Source of the DNA: Microbulbifer variabilis
GTDB lineage: Bacteria > Pseudomonadota > Gammaproteobacteria > Pseudomonadales > Cellvibrionaceae
NCBI RefSeq assembly: GCF_023716485.1
Contig: NZ_CP092418.1
Span: forward strand, 2,897,001-2,961,000
Reading direction: 5' to 3'
Length of the DNA stretch: 64,000 bases
This document shows, piece by piece, positions 45,836 to 55,800 of the stretch. Below the pieces are notes generated by a model that did not search any database, was not told the DNA's origin, and saw only the letters and a list, made by a program, of their open reading frames with translations. Each line of letters opens with the position of its first letter. Position 1 is the first letter of the stretch. The position numbers and the translations under genes are program-made.

Positions 45836-46099
45836 TCATTCATAAATTCTTGCTGCATAAATAATTTCAGCAAAGACTTTCCACTGAACATTTTCAGGCA
45901 TACCCTTCCCTTGATTTGCATAAAATCCATCCATATCTTCTGTCCATGCAGCCATTGCTTCGAGAAAATTGGCTAAATCAGTATTTTCCCAGGTTGATGC
46001 GTTATTTTTGAAATCCTCAAGTACATCCAAGATGAAACTGGAAAAATCAGCCCTTGTTTTAATTTCACCCAGCTTATTTGGCAGATCTAGTGATTTCAT
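45836..46099 (-). CDS. DUF7660-like small protein, putative immunity protein
   Basis: 87 residues, acidic, soluble. The motif WENxDLxxFLEAMAAWTEDMDGFY and the end IIYAARIYE resemble the DUF7660 group that is often found beside toxin or polymorphic-effector genes. The ATG overlaps the stop of the FN3 gene (ATGA), so the two are translated together, as expected of a toxin-immunity pair. The immunity role is inferred from this coupling and the toxin-like C-terminus of the partner. Confidence 0.65.
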   Translation of the reverse strand: MKSLDLPNKLGEIKTRADFSSFILDVLEDFKNNASTWENTDLANFLEAMAAWTEDMDGFYANQGKGMPENVQWKVFAEIIYAARIYE

Positions 46100-47190
46100 C
46101 GATCTTCACCTTCTTCACGGATACGAATAGATGTACCATCGTTACGACTGGTAAACTTAAATGATCTGGTGGATAACTCCTCTGATGTGGCGGGAATTAT
46201 TCTTATCGGCTTACTCGCCTCTTGGAAAGCTTTGAGTCTTCTATTATCCAGGGAGTAAATCTTTCCGTCACGACCAAAAACCCGAATAGGAGGGACATCA
46301 TACGCAGTTACTTTACCCTCTTTAAGGTTTTGAATTAAATCTTCAACTTTACGACCATTTGAAAACGTCGGCTTAATGCTATCCTGGGTAAATCTAACTT
46401 CTTTGGGATTTATCAGACCCTTTCGGATCACAGCAACCCTTGGGGATGCTACCCACTCACTGTAGGACGTAAAACGACCTCCCGTAGCATAAGACCGAAC
46501 TCGAAACTTGTAAGAACCACTCTTTAATCGATTATTTTTTTCAATTGGGAGGGTTACTGAAACAATTTTTGCTCCCATATAGACTGAGGACCATGTTGCG
46601 CAATCATCTTTACACTGCTCAATTTCATACCCCGTTACTTTTGCTCCAGTATCTGGAGCCTCCCATTGAACTTTGACCGTTCCATGAGATTCTGGGTTGT
46701 CTGAAGCAGTAATCACTGATAAGGGGGCTGACTGTACAGGAGGCTGTACCTGCTGAACTCGCTCTCCCTCGCCACCAGAAACGGTAACATTTCTTGGCGA
46801 AGAAGGTGGGATAGCTACATTTACCCACTTTTCATTGGAATAAGTGCCACATCCACCATTATTACAAGCCCGGACCTTAAATCCCCAAGATCCTGTAGAT
46901 AGCTTTTTAACCCGATAAGAATGCCCAGCAATTTTTATGGGCTTAGACCAAAATCCATCATTTTTTTGCTTTACAAGCTCATAGGTGTCTACCGTCTCTG
47001 GGGGAGGATGCCAAGTTAACGTTATATCCCCAGTTCGACTTTTCATTTCCGAGACAGCTATTTCAACTTCTGAGGGCGGTGCCACCCCAAAGGCTGACTG
47101 ACCAGAAAAGTTATTAGCAAAGGTTATAAGAGAAAAAGAAAGTAAATATAAATATGTAATGATATGCAGTTTAAAAGCCACTACTATCAC
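46096..47190 (-). CDS. Secreted FN3-repeat protein with C-terminal ParB-like putative toxin domain
   Basis: 364 residues. Signal peptide about 5-25 (cleavage near TFA/NNF), then two fibronectin type III domains (about 38-127 and 160-250), then a C-terminal domain of about 105 residues. That last domain begins VRFTQDSI and has PPIRVFGRDGKIYSLDNRRLKAF-type spacing (DNRR at 315-318), which recalls the ParB/sulfiredoxin nucleotide-binding pattern found in polymorphic toxin tails. Overlaps the immunity-like gene. GTG start at 47190; GTG 47181 has the better ribosome site (GGGTGA) and may be the real one. Catalytic activity unproven. Confidence 0.7.
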   Translation of the reverse strand: MIVVAFKLHIITYLYLLSFSLITFANNFSGQSAFGVAPPSEVEIAVSEMKSRTGDITLTWHPPPETVDTYELVKQKNDGFWSKPIKIAGHSYRVKKLSTGSWGFKVRACNNGGCGTYSNEKWVNVAIPPSSPRNVTVSGGEGERVQQVQPPVQSAPLSVITASDNPESHGTVKVQWEAPDTGAKVTGYEIEQCKDDCATWSSVYMGAKIVSVTLPIEKNNRLKSGSYKFRVRSYATGGRFTSYSEWVASPRVAVIRKGLINPKEVRFTQDSIKPTFSNGRKVEDLIQNLKEGKVTAYDVPPIRVFGRDGKIYSLDNRRLKAFQEASKPIRIIPATSEELSTRSFKFTSRNDGTSIRIREEGEDR

Positions 47191-47490
47191 CCGAAAATTT
47201 ATATTGGTGAGTGGGAACTACCAATTGCCATATTACGGCTGACAATTATAGGGTATAGCTTAGCTATAAAAGAAGATAGCTGCTGAATTACTGGTCAGCT
47301 TTTAATGTGGAAAGTTGATGAACCACTACAGAAAAAATTTTAGGAAAGTAATACAATGCAAGAAGATATACGGAGTCCAAAAGTTTATTCTTAAAGGTAA
47401 CCCCGTACACTAATGTTAGATTCTGGCGAAATTTTAATTGACTATAACCTAGCCCCTTTAGCTTTTCCTATGAAATATCCAGTGAGTAAG
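47191..47490. other. 300-bp AT-rich spacer
   Basis: Between the FN3 gene and the XRE gene, both minus strand. Must hold the FN3-gene promoter; I see no clear motif, repeat or gene in it. Confidence 0.5.
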
Positions 47491-47700
47491 TCACTCATCT
47501 CGCCTGAACTCTAAAATATCACCGGGCTGACACTCTAGTGCCTCACATATTGCCGATAGGGTGTCAAACCTAACTCCCTTCACTTTACCACGCTTCAGCA
47601 GGGAAAGATTAGCCTCAGTAATTCCTATCTCTGCTGCCAACGACTTTGAACTGACTTTTCGCTTAGCCAGCATTACATCCAAATTGACAATGATAGCCAT
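47491..47700 (-). CDS. XRE-family (YozG-like) transcriptional regulator
   Basis: 69 residues from ATG 47698-47700; the longer frame from 47745 reads into the upstream gene and lacks a ribosome site. A single helix-turn-helix (SSKSLAAEIGITEANLSLLK) with the ending EALECQPGDILEF typical of the small YozG-like Cro/CI-type regulators. The start lies 1 bp from the stop of the DUF2975 gene, a pairing seen widely (YoaS/YozG in Bacillus). It probably binds the palindrome at 48273-48301 and represses its own operon. Confidence 0.87.
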   Translation of the reverse strand: MAIIVNLDVMLAKRKVSSKSLAAEIGITEANLSLLKRGKVKGVRFDTLSAICEALECQPGDILEFRRDE

Positions 47701-47701
47701 G

Positions 47702-48211
47702 CTAAACAAACTCTTTGTTTTCTTGATCGATTTGTTTTGCTGCACGCAAAATATAGAGGACGCTCACTAGCACGAACAATGTAAATAGCCTGCCGATATC
47801 AAGTGCAAGGAATAGAGTAAACTCATTATCATGCACATACGATAGATAACTAAGCCACAGCGACTCCAACATACCTAGTGGGATTGAAACTCCATAAAGC
47901 CAAACTAGCCATAGATAGCATCGGTCACTCTCCTTACCAAAATAATCACCCTTGGCATACTGCCCAAAAAGTCGCCAAAGCCAGTAGATAAACAAACCGG
48001 AAAGCACAAAAGTTGGTAATTGGCCGAGGAATAGCATCGGTCTGAACTGATCACCTAACCCCCACAACTCTTGAAAAACTGGATTACTACTATTGAAGCC
48101 ATTTATATCATAGAAAAAATAAATGATTGGTAAGCTAGTAATAGCAATAAGGCTAATTACCACGATTGCCCAACGTAGACGCGTACTTAAAACCTGGATC
48201 TTGTAGTTCAC
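47702..48211 (-). CDS. DUF2975 membrane protein
   Basis: 169 residues from GTG 48211, chosen because GGAGC stands 6 bp upstream; a TTG at 48274 would sit inside the palindrome. Four membrane helices with the DUF2975 pattern (LWRLFGQYAKGDYFG in the cytoplasmic loop between helices 2 and 3). Family function unknown; it is nearly always next to a YozG-like regulator, as here, and may sense a membrane signal and control that regulator. Confidence 0.85.
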   Translation of the reverse strand: MNYKIQVLSTRLRWAIVVISLIAITSLPIIYFFYDINGFNSSNPVFQELWGLGDQFRPMLFLGQLPTFVLSGLFIYWLWRLFGQYAKGDYFGKESDRCYLWLVWLYGVSIPLGMLESLWLSYLSYVHDNEFTLFLALDIGRLFTLFVLVSVLYILRAAKQIDQENKEFV

Positions 48212-48272
48212 AATTTTGCTCCCACTGGATAGGCAGGCATTATACAACAATATAATATTTCTGCAATTAAGC

Positions 48273-48301
48273 AATAAATTATTGCTTTACAATAATTTAT
48301 T
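48273..48301. promoter_or_regulatory. 29-bp perfect palindrome, candidate operator
   Basis: Arms AATAAATTATTG (48273-48284) and CAATAATTTATT (48290-48301) are perfect inverted repeats around CTTTA. It stands between the divergent DUF2975-XRE genes and the S9 peptidase gene, 61 bp and 49 bp from the two start codons. The likely target of the XRE regulator. Confidence 0.65.
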
Positions 48302-48350
48302 ACTCATCTACAGTATTCCGCGTAGTCATTGTTGATAAGGAGTAAAACTC

Positions 48351-50426
48351 ATGGAATTACAAAATCATCGCTGGTCAGTACGCAAAGCCATCTGTTGGCT
48401 GAGTCTTGCAGCCGCATTTAGTGGCTGCAGTGTGAACCTTCTCGTGGAGGATTCAGCATCGGCAGAAATTCAGCAGGAGCTACTCCCAGTTGAGAGTTTC
48501 TTTAATGACTCTGTAATTAGTGGGGTCAAATTATCTTCAGATGGGCAGTGGCTGGCCTGGTTCCAGCTGTACAATGGAGCACCAAATATTTATGTAATGC
48601 CGAGTAACGGGAACATTGAAGACGCTTTCCCACTAACCACTTTTACTGACGGAGTCGATGGCTTTTCTTGGGATAAGCATCAGCTCGGTATGTTTGTTTC
48701 TAAAGACTCCAATGGGAACGAGCAACATCAGATCTATCGGCTGGATCTGGAGGAAAGAGCAAAACGTCTAAATCTGCTCAATACCATAAAATTAACATCG
48801 AAAGCTGGCGTAAATTATACCCTAGCGGGACAGGCTTCAGGAAATGCTAAAAGCCTCACTCTTATGGCTAATCATGACGATCCAAAAAGGTTAGATATTT
48901 ATCAACTGAATACAGAATCTGGTGAGTTAAGCTTATTAATGTCGAACACTCAGCATTTCCAGAGCATACTAATTGATGATGAAGGAAAGCCTGTAGTAGG
49001 AGTCAGGGATAACCCTGACACCTCAGCAGAGATGTATATTCTCAAAGATAATTCCTGGCAAAAAACTCTAACAACAAAACCAGGAGAAATATTAGAACTT
49101 ACTCAGTATAATTCAGATCTTGAGAGGGTGTACTTCGAATCCAGCTTTGGCGAGACTGATACTTCAGGGTTAAAACAGCTGGATTTAAATTCAGGGATAA
49201 TTGTTGACATTCACACCGATCCCAATCAACGATCTGATGTTTATAAGACATTGTTCAACAAGGATGGTGAACCTCTATTGGTTTCTTACTACTATGGATA
49301 CCGCGAAGATTACCCAATTAGCAAGGAGTTCCAAAAGCACTGGCAATATATCAATGGTCAATTCTCACGCAGAGTAGAAATTGATGTTGTCTCTATAAAT
49401 GAAAAATCGGGAACTTGGCTGTTGGACATCGCTAGCGATATCGATCTGGGAGCTTTTTATACCTACAGTCAAGTAGACCAATCGCTAACACGCTTGATTG
49501 ATAAAGATACGAAGCTAGATTCTCAGTCTCTAGCAGAAAGACGTTCTATCACCTATCAGGCCCGTGACGGTATCAGCATCCAGGCCTATTTGACGCTACC
49601 CAACGGCAAGAGTAGTCAGTTACCGCTAGTGGTATTGCCGCATGGTGGCCCATGGGCTAGAGACTATTGGAGACTGAGTGATAGCTTTTTCAACCGTGTG
49701 TCCCAGCTGTTAGCAAATCGTGGATATGCCGTTTTGCAACCTAATTTTCGTGCATCGACTGGCTTTGGTGAAACCTTTATCGCTTTGGGTAATCGCCAGT
49801 GGGGAAACGGTGCGATGCAGCATGATCTGACGGATGGTGTTGAGTATTTAGTAGAACAAGGTATTGCAGACAAAAATAGAGTGGCAATTATGGGAGGCTC
49901 TTATGGAGGCTATGCAGCACTTTCTGGGTTAACTTTCACCCCAGATGTATACGCAGCCGCGATATCTTTCGTTGGCCCCTCGAATTTAATTACTCTAACA
50001 GAGTCATTTCCTGAGTATTATCGGCCAAAACTTTCCCAGTGGTTCAAAGCAGTCGGTGACCCTTTGATTCAGTTTGATCGAGAGGATATGCAAACCAGAT
50101 CACCTATAAACTTTACGGATCAAATTAAAGCTCCTTTGCTATTAGTGCAAGGTGCAAATGATCCTCGTGTTACTCAACTTGAATCTGATCAAATTGCTAT
50201 AAAAATGTATCAAGAAGACTTGGATGTCGAGTATATTTTAGCTAAAGATGAGGGGCATGGATTTAGCAAGCGCATTAACCTGATGGCTTATTTAATAAAG
50301 ATGGAAGAGTTTCTTGCTGAGCACCTTGGTGGTGAATTGAATCCTGAAATCCCTGAAGAGCTTACTGCTCACCTGGCAGGGCTTGAAGTTGATATATCAA
50401 AATTAGCCGAGAAGCATTCTAAATAG
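48351..50426 (+). CDS. S9 family prolyl oligopeptidase-type lipoprotein
   Basis: 691 residues. Signal peptide with lipobox-like FSGC (about 20-26), so probably an envelope lipoprotein. A beta-propeller region (about 50-400) is followed by the alpha/beta-hydrolase domain. The catalytic triad is visible: S517 in GGSYGGY, D604 in GANDPRV and H636 in DEGHGF. Cleaves short peptides in the periplasm or at the surface; substrate unknown. Starts at ATG 48351 behind AAGGAG; divergent from the DUF2975/XRE pair, so it may share their control. Confidence 0.9.
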   Translation: MELQNHRWSVRKAICWLSLAAAFSGCSVNLLVEDSASAEIQQELLPVESFFNDSVISGVKLSSDGQWLAWFQLYNGAPNIYVMPSNGNIEDAFPLTTFTDGVDGFSWDKHQLGMFVSKDSNGNEQHQIYRLDLEERAKRLNLLNTIKLTSKAGVNYTLAGQASGNAKSLTLMANHDDPKRLDIYQLNTESGELSLLMSNTQHFQSILIDDEGKPVVGVRDNPDTSAEMYILKDNSWQKTLTTKPGEILELTQYNSDLERVYFESSFGETDTSGLKQLDLNSGIIVDIHTDPNQRSDVYKTLFNKDGEPLLVSYYYGYREDYPISKEFQKHWQYINGQFSRRVEIDVVSINEKSGTWLLDIASDIDLGAFYTYSQVDQSLTRLIDKDTKLDSQSLAERRSITYQARDGISIQAYLTLPNGKSSQLPLVVLPHGGPWARDYWRLSDSFFNRVSQLLANRGYAVLQPNFRASTGFGETFIALGNRQWGNGAMQHDLTDGVEYLVEQGIADKNRVAIMGGSYGGYAALSGLTFTPDVYAAAISFVGPSNLITLTESFPEYYRPKLSQWFKAVGDPLIQFDREDMQTRSPINFTDQIKAPLLLVQGANDPRVTQLESDQIAIKMYQEDLDVEYILAKDEGHGFSKRINLMAYLIKMEEFLAEHLGGELNPEIPEELTAHLAGLEVDISKLAEKHSK

Positions 50427-50817
50427 ATTAGCTCTGAACTTACGCTAACCGCTCTTATAGGCCACCTGGCTTTAGCTAACAACCCTCATCATTGGTTAAA
50501 GCCAGGTCACTATTAATGAGAGAGAGTTCAAGTTGAAAATATACAAAGTTTAAGGCACAGCTATATATAGAATCTTAATCAGCCCATCTTGAGAATACCA
50601 ACCTCTTAAATTTATCTCCGTTCAGACAGGCATCATGGTAAAATGTATTGTGGTCACACACCGATGGCAACCCTCGTAGAGGATAAAAATATCGGGAAGG
50701 ATAAACTCATAAACTGAATTTGACATGACAGAGAACCTCTGAAAAACTGGTAACGGTCAGGTCAAGCCTGACTACTATAGAACTCTGAACACTACTCCAT
50801 TAGGCAATTAATCGCTA
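50427..50817. other. 391-bp spacer with two stem-loops
   Basis: No credible gene. A perfect 11-bp stem (ACCTGGCTTTA 50464-50474, TAAAGCCAGGT 50497-50507; 22-nt loop) stands 37 bp after the peptidase stop and may end its transcript, though no T-run follows. A smaller hairpin, GTCAGG (50756-50761) with CCTGAC (50767-50772), lies just past the end of the leftward 50818-51201 gene. Confidence 0.5.
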
Positions 50818-51201
50818 CTATGGACGAACTCTTGATGCTTGATTAAGTCTTCTAGAGTACTCAGTAAAAGTCATCTCATCCTCATCCAGCTGTGCAGAAT
50901 AATCAAACTCACATTCAAATGTCTTTAAAGGTGGAGACGCAATAAAATGAACAATATTCCAACCCCCCATATCTCTATCTAAACAATACTCTTTTAGCTC
51001 ATTTACAAGCATTGTAAGCTTTCTAAGCGCCTCCACTGATAGATCAAATGCTCCGTCTACAGATCTTAACTCTCCGACCCAAACAGAAATAAAAGAAGGC
51101 TTTTCAACATGCATAGCAAGAGCATGTATTTCACTCGAAACATCTGGAGCCTCACAATATAGCAATTTTGCAACTTCAGAATATATTTCTTGATCCGTCA
51201 T
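50818..51201 (-). CDS. YezG/DUF600-like putative immunity protein (orphan)
   Basis: 127 residues, acidic, soluble. Layout (helical start, ISVWVGELR strand, long helix with LVNELKEYC, GGWNIVHFIA, and FECEFDYSAQLDEDEM with final aromatic-rich turn) resembles the YezG/DUF600 immunity fold. No toxin gene is adjacent: a dead IS element begins 15 bp upstream of its start codon. It may be left over from a disrupted toxin-immunity locus. The family call is tentative. Confidence 0.5.
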   Translation of the reverse strand: MTDQEIYSEVAKLLYCEAPDVSSEIHALAMHVEKPSFISVWVGELRSVDGAFDLSVEALRKLTMLVNELKEYCLDRDMGGWNIVHFIASPPLKTFECEFDYSAQLDEDEMTFTEYSRRLNQASRVRP

Positions 51202-51215
51202 AGTAACTTAACCTT

Positions 51216-52228
51216 AAGCCTAGATTCCTTTAACAATCAATACACTTGGCAATAGTAAAAGGGATCAGTTGACCGTAGGCTGGTTAGATTCTACATAAAC
51301 AAGTCAGAAATCCCATGGGAACCCATTCCAACCAGCTGATCTTGAAAGAACTATATCAGATAGAAGCGTTCATGGGACAGAACTGTTCAGCCCGAGCCAT
51401 TGCTCAACACCTCCATTGAGTCCAATAAGACCATCTCTCGTGAGCTTGGTCGTCGCAGCCATTACTGTGCCGAGAGTGTATATCGTCTTGCACTGCAACG
51501 GGGACGCGGAGCCCTTAAGCATTCCAAGCTCGACTTTACCATGCAAGTACAAATTGACCACCAGCTAAAAATGCAAGTCCTGAACAAATCGCTGGGCGAA
51601 AGCGGTTAGCTGCTCAACTTTTTCGCGGGATCAGTCAACTTAACTGGAGGTCACGATTACGAAAGAGGGGTAAACCTTACCATAAACGGAGAGGTTCAGA
51701 GGCAAGCGCAAAGCTTATTTCAGAGCGCATAGATATTGTTCAAAGACCTGTGATTTTTGATGAAAACACTGAGATTGGTCACTGGGAAGGTGATACAGTT
51801 TATGGTCAAGATGGTTATCTAGTGACACTGGTTGAACGAGCTTCCAAATTATTGCTCACTCGCAGAATCCCAAATAAGAGCAAGAAAACAGTGGGGCGGG
51901 CAAACAAGCGGATATTGAAGCCATATCAGGCCATCTGTAAAACCATCACCTCCGATAATGACGGAGAATTTACAGATCATCAATTGATTACGCAGAAGCT
52001 AGGGTACAGAATATACCACTCCTGAGAGCGTGGGCTGAATGAAAAAACAGATGACCTTTTGAGACGCCTCTTCCCGAAAGGAGTGGGAATTGGCAAGATA
52101 CCCAAAAGCCGTATTGATGATGCAGTGTTTCGAATCAATACTCGACCAAGGAAGGTGTTAAATTACTCGAGTCTAAATAGAGTTTTTGGTGGGTAAGCGT
52201 GTGTCACTTATGGTGGCAATCTAGGCTT
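51216..52228. mobile_element. Degenerate IS30-family insertion sequence
   Basis: About 1013 bp. Ends are inverted repeats AAGCCTAGATTCC (51216-51228) and, on the other strand, AAGCCTAGATTGCC (52215-52228), sharing the first 11 bases. It encloses the broken IS30 transposase. No clear target-site duplication, so it is an old insertion. Confidence 0.75.
51316..52196 (+). pseudogene. IS30-family transposase, broken by several stops and frameshifts
   Basis: Pieces in order: an N-terminal helix-turn-helix part (SARAIAQHLH, then after a stop and frame change SNKTISRELGRR), a linker piece ending at the TAG near 51609, and the DDE domain: HWEGDTVYGQDGYLVTLVER with the first Asp and TSDNDGEFTDH with the second, then a TGA near 52025, then GLNEKTDDLLRRLFPKG with the final Glu and the terminal RPRKVLNY. 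At least three in-frame stops or shifts separate them, so it is non-functional. Confidence 0.85.
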
Positions 52229-52252
52229 TGGGTCATCGACTTATTTTTTAAC

Positions 52253-52573
52253 TCAGAAACCATATGACTTGTCACTATGCATACACCTATATATGGCTGG
52301 CCTTAAAACTCCGTAAAATAGCACAAGTGCCCCCAAAACTAATATATCAATAATCATAGGTTCCGTAAGCCTAAGCACCCAAAGCACGGGCATTAACACT
52401 CCAAATGGAAGCCAATAGTTCATAGATAGCTTACTCGTGTGAAGAACCTTTTTCCTCAAGACTCCCTCAACAAACAATAAATCCAGAGTAATTAAGTCCA
52501 ACCAATAAATAAGAATGTTTATATAAGTTAATGATGAAATCCAAATAAAAAATTGATCGACCAACGATTCCAT
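52253..52573 (-). CDS. Small membrane protein, unknown
   Basis: 106 residues with about three hydrophobic segments (about 8-33, 53-70, 72-92). I recognise no family. Starts at ATG 52573. It lies just outside the right end of the IS30 remnant, in AT-rich sequence; it may be a genuine accessory gene or a fragment. Confidence 0.45.
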   Translation of the reverse strand: MESLVDQFFIWISSLTYINILIYWLDLITLDLLFVEGVLRKKVLHTSKLSMNYWLPFGVLMPVLWVLRLTEPMIIDILVLGALVLFYGVLRPAIYRCMHSDKSYGF

Positions 52574-52837
52574 AATAATAAATACAGATTTTTAGGCGTG
52601 AGGCCATCGATATTATTTACGAAGGCTAAGGAGGGAAGTCGTAGAGAGAAGAACGATCTAACAATTCACAAGCTAAGAAGTACAGCTACTACCGAAAATA
52701 AGTATGTCAATATCAACGGCGTGCATTATCTAAGGATTAGATAAATTGTCAATTCTCCTGGGATAAAAACATCTAATAGTCATTAGACAACCACCTGGCA
52801 AGACAGGCCCCGAGTTTGCCCACTTAGGCTGTCATCA

Positions 52838-52855
52838 GCCCGGCTCCCGCCGGGC
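52838..52855 (-). terminator. GC-rich hairpin after the OmpA-domain gene
   Basis: Perfect 7-bp stem GCCCGGC (52838-52844) and GCCGGGC (52849-52855) with a 4-nt loop, 14 bp past the stop of the leftward gene. No T-run follows, so it may end or protect the transcript. Confidence 0.45.
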
Positions 52856-52869
52856 CACACAATCAACGC

Positions 52870-55800
52870 TCACAACTTCCCAACAATATTCACAAACAAT
52901 CCCTGGCTGTCGTAATCCAGCTGAGTAAGATCATCAGAGAAATCCGTAAAGTTGTAGCCCACCCCCAGCTTGAGGTGATCACCGATATGGCGATATAGGC
53001 CAATTAATGCACCGCTCTTGCTGTCCTGCGCGTCGGGTAAATCAAGCAGGCGCCCTTCGATGAGGAGATCCCAGCGTTTTACAAAATGCCAGTCTGCGCG
53101 CAGTACATAGAGGCTAGCACGGCTGTCAAAGAATTCCGGGTCTTCTCTATCCAGGCTTAGCTGGCCAAGGCGGTAGGCGTATTTGCCTCCCAGGGTCCAG
53201 CGCTGGGTGAGATCGTAGCTGGCATCCACGGAGAAAATATGACTCTTTTGAATAAATTCAGCCGAGGTGTTTTCTACGGTTACCTGATCTTTGGTGGGCA
53301 CGTTATAGAAATAGGTGTATTTCAATAGCGTGTTGAGGCGATCGTGATTCACCGGGCGGTAGGCGTAGCCCATTACCGCTTCAGTAAATTTGCCATCATA
53401 AAACTCGCCCTGGGAACTTTTGCTATCGGAGTAATTGAATTTGCCAACCAAGCGCCAGTCTGGGTTGAGCTGATAGCTCAGGGTATTCTTCAACAGCCAG
53501 GTATCGCGCTCGGATTCCAGCACGGTGTTTTCATCCACTGCGGTTTCCATGGCATCGGTACGGTATTCTACCGCCGAGGCCAAACGGATCGCATCCAGGC
53601 TATAGCCCATATTGAGCCCCAAAGCGTTGCGCTCGGTTTTGGCACCGGTGCGTGGGTCTTCCAGGGTGCCCGCCTCTACCGTGGTGCCGTATGTCCAGCG
53701 GTCGTTGGGTGCCAGGTCCATACCCAAGGCATGCGTCAGGCCGGTGGAGACATCGCCGTGGCTGTAGCGCTCCTCACCATACATGCTCAGGGTATCGGAA
53801 TAACGGCTGCGGAAGCCGGTACTCATATTGCCTTTGCGGGCACGTACGCCGGTATCGCTGCGCTCGTTATCGAGGGTGTAATTCAGGTATACGCTGGTTC
53901 TGTCGCTCACCAGGAAGTCAGTGCCCAATCGCGCGCCCATGCCGGTATCGCCGCTGGAGACTTCACTATCCATGGTGAGTCTGTCGCTCACCCGGTAGGC
54001 ACCGCCGACACCGACACGATTGTTTTCCTCACGGGTGCCGGTCACCTCTACGGTACCCTGCACAAAGCCGAAAGCACTCCAATTTTCGCCAGAATCATAA
54101 CTGGCCTCCACTGCCATATCAGTGCGGTCGCCCTGGGTCTGGGTGGCCGCTACAACTTGGGAGAAATCTTCGCGGCTATCGCTGCGTACACCGGAACTGA
54201 GATGCCAGTGATCGTTGAGACGGTAGCCGAGCATCAAGTCCGTTGCACTGGTGTGCAGACCGAATTCCTCTTCTTTACTATCCGCTTTCAAGCCCACATC
54301 GAAACTTTCACCGAGAGGCAGGTTGATCCCCGCTCCGAATTGGGTGGTTTCACCCCGGGCAAATTGACCGGGGCCAGAGAAGCCCGCTTCCCGTTGCTGA
54401 TGATAGAAATTACCGGAGCCGCGTAGGCTTTCGAAGAAATCACCCAGCTGCAGGCTAGCTTCAATTTTGTTGGCAGCAGCGCTAGCCTCAGGATCAAAAG
54501 TTTGACCGCTATCAAAAGTAAAACCACCATCTAAGGAATTGGTACTATCGAGATTACCGCCTTCACTGTTGGCCACTTCTACTTTTAGCCAGCTGCCTGC
54601 CGTTTTACGTAACGTTAAGTCAAAGCCTTGCAGCGCGGTTTCGTTGTCATCCTCATCCTGTTGGGTAGCACTGAGCCCCAGCTTTACGTGATCTCCAAAC
54701 CAGTAATGGGCGCGGCCACCAAAGGCGAGGGTATCCATCTCTTCAAAGCCGGGGGTATATTCGTAGCGGGCTACCAGATACTGCGGATTACCGTTGTAGG
54801 AGCCATCCTGGATTAACAGATTATCGTTAGCCAGGGCAGACAAGGGCTTGTTCAGCAGTACGCGGCCTTGAATGTAATCGATATCGTAATCGATCACCGG
54901 GGAAAGATTTTTTACGGCCAGTACCAAGCCGGAGTCTTTATCCCGCACTTCAACCCGCAGGCGTTCCGAGCCGTTTAGAATATCCTGATGACGCATGAAA
55001 TAGAGGGAGCCACCGGTTCCACGATACTCATCGCGCCCGGCAATAGTGCCAGGTTCCGCACCAAAGGCATCCACCTGAAAGCGTTTTTCCCCGAAGCTGG
55101 TCATGGAATCGCTTTCGAAGTGGCCGTTGGCACCATAGAGTGCGCGGTCTATTTGCGCCAGCTCGTTATCGGCATAGGTCGCTTTGAAATTACCCCACAA
55201 GCCGTAGTCGTCGTACTTGGACAACTTCACATAAAACTTGCCGGAGGTGGGTGCGTCTTCCACTACGGTAGAGTCGTCACCAAAGGTGGGATAATAAAGA
55301 TCACTATCTAAACGGCGGAACAGGGCATCGGGCGTTTTTTCCATAAAGTTGGAAAATAAATCATCCACCGGCCCCTCTTCCGTATCCGCACTGGCAGAGA
55401 GGCGCCAGCCCTCACCGAAACCACCGCTGGTATAAAACGCCAAGCGGCCATCGTAGCTAACAGAATTGTCGTAGTGGGTTTCATCGCCGGTAACCAGCGC
55501 CGCTGGGCCGTTGGTTTTGTCATAGCCAATCGTGAGATCGGCAATACCCACGGTAAACCAATCGTTTTTGGCAAATTCCAGATCGCGCAGGAACAATTCG
55601 CCATTGCCCTCTTGATCCAGAACCGCCACTTCCACGGTGTGCATACCGGGGTCGAAAATTTGTTCGGCGACAAACTGGCCCTGTTCGTTGACCGGTACCG
55701 GGTTGCCCGCCAGCCACACAGTGTGCCCTGGCGGTACCTCGGCACCGTTCACCAGCACACTGTTACCATCCAGAGGAATATTTCTTCGCGCTAGGCGATT

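Noticed and set aside
52553..52744. 63-codon rightward frame beside the IS30 remnant
   Set aside because: No ribosome site, basic low-quality translation, overlaps the start of the leftward membrane gene; likely chance.
53344..54426. 360-codon frame antisense to the OmpA-domain gene
   Set aside because: Antisense shadow of the barrel-coding region; no start context and no recognisable domain.
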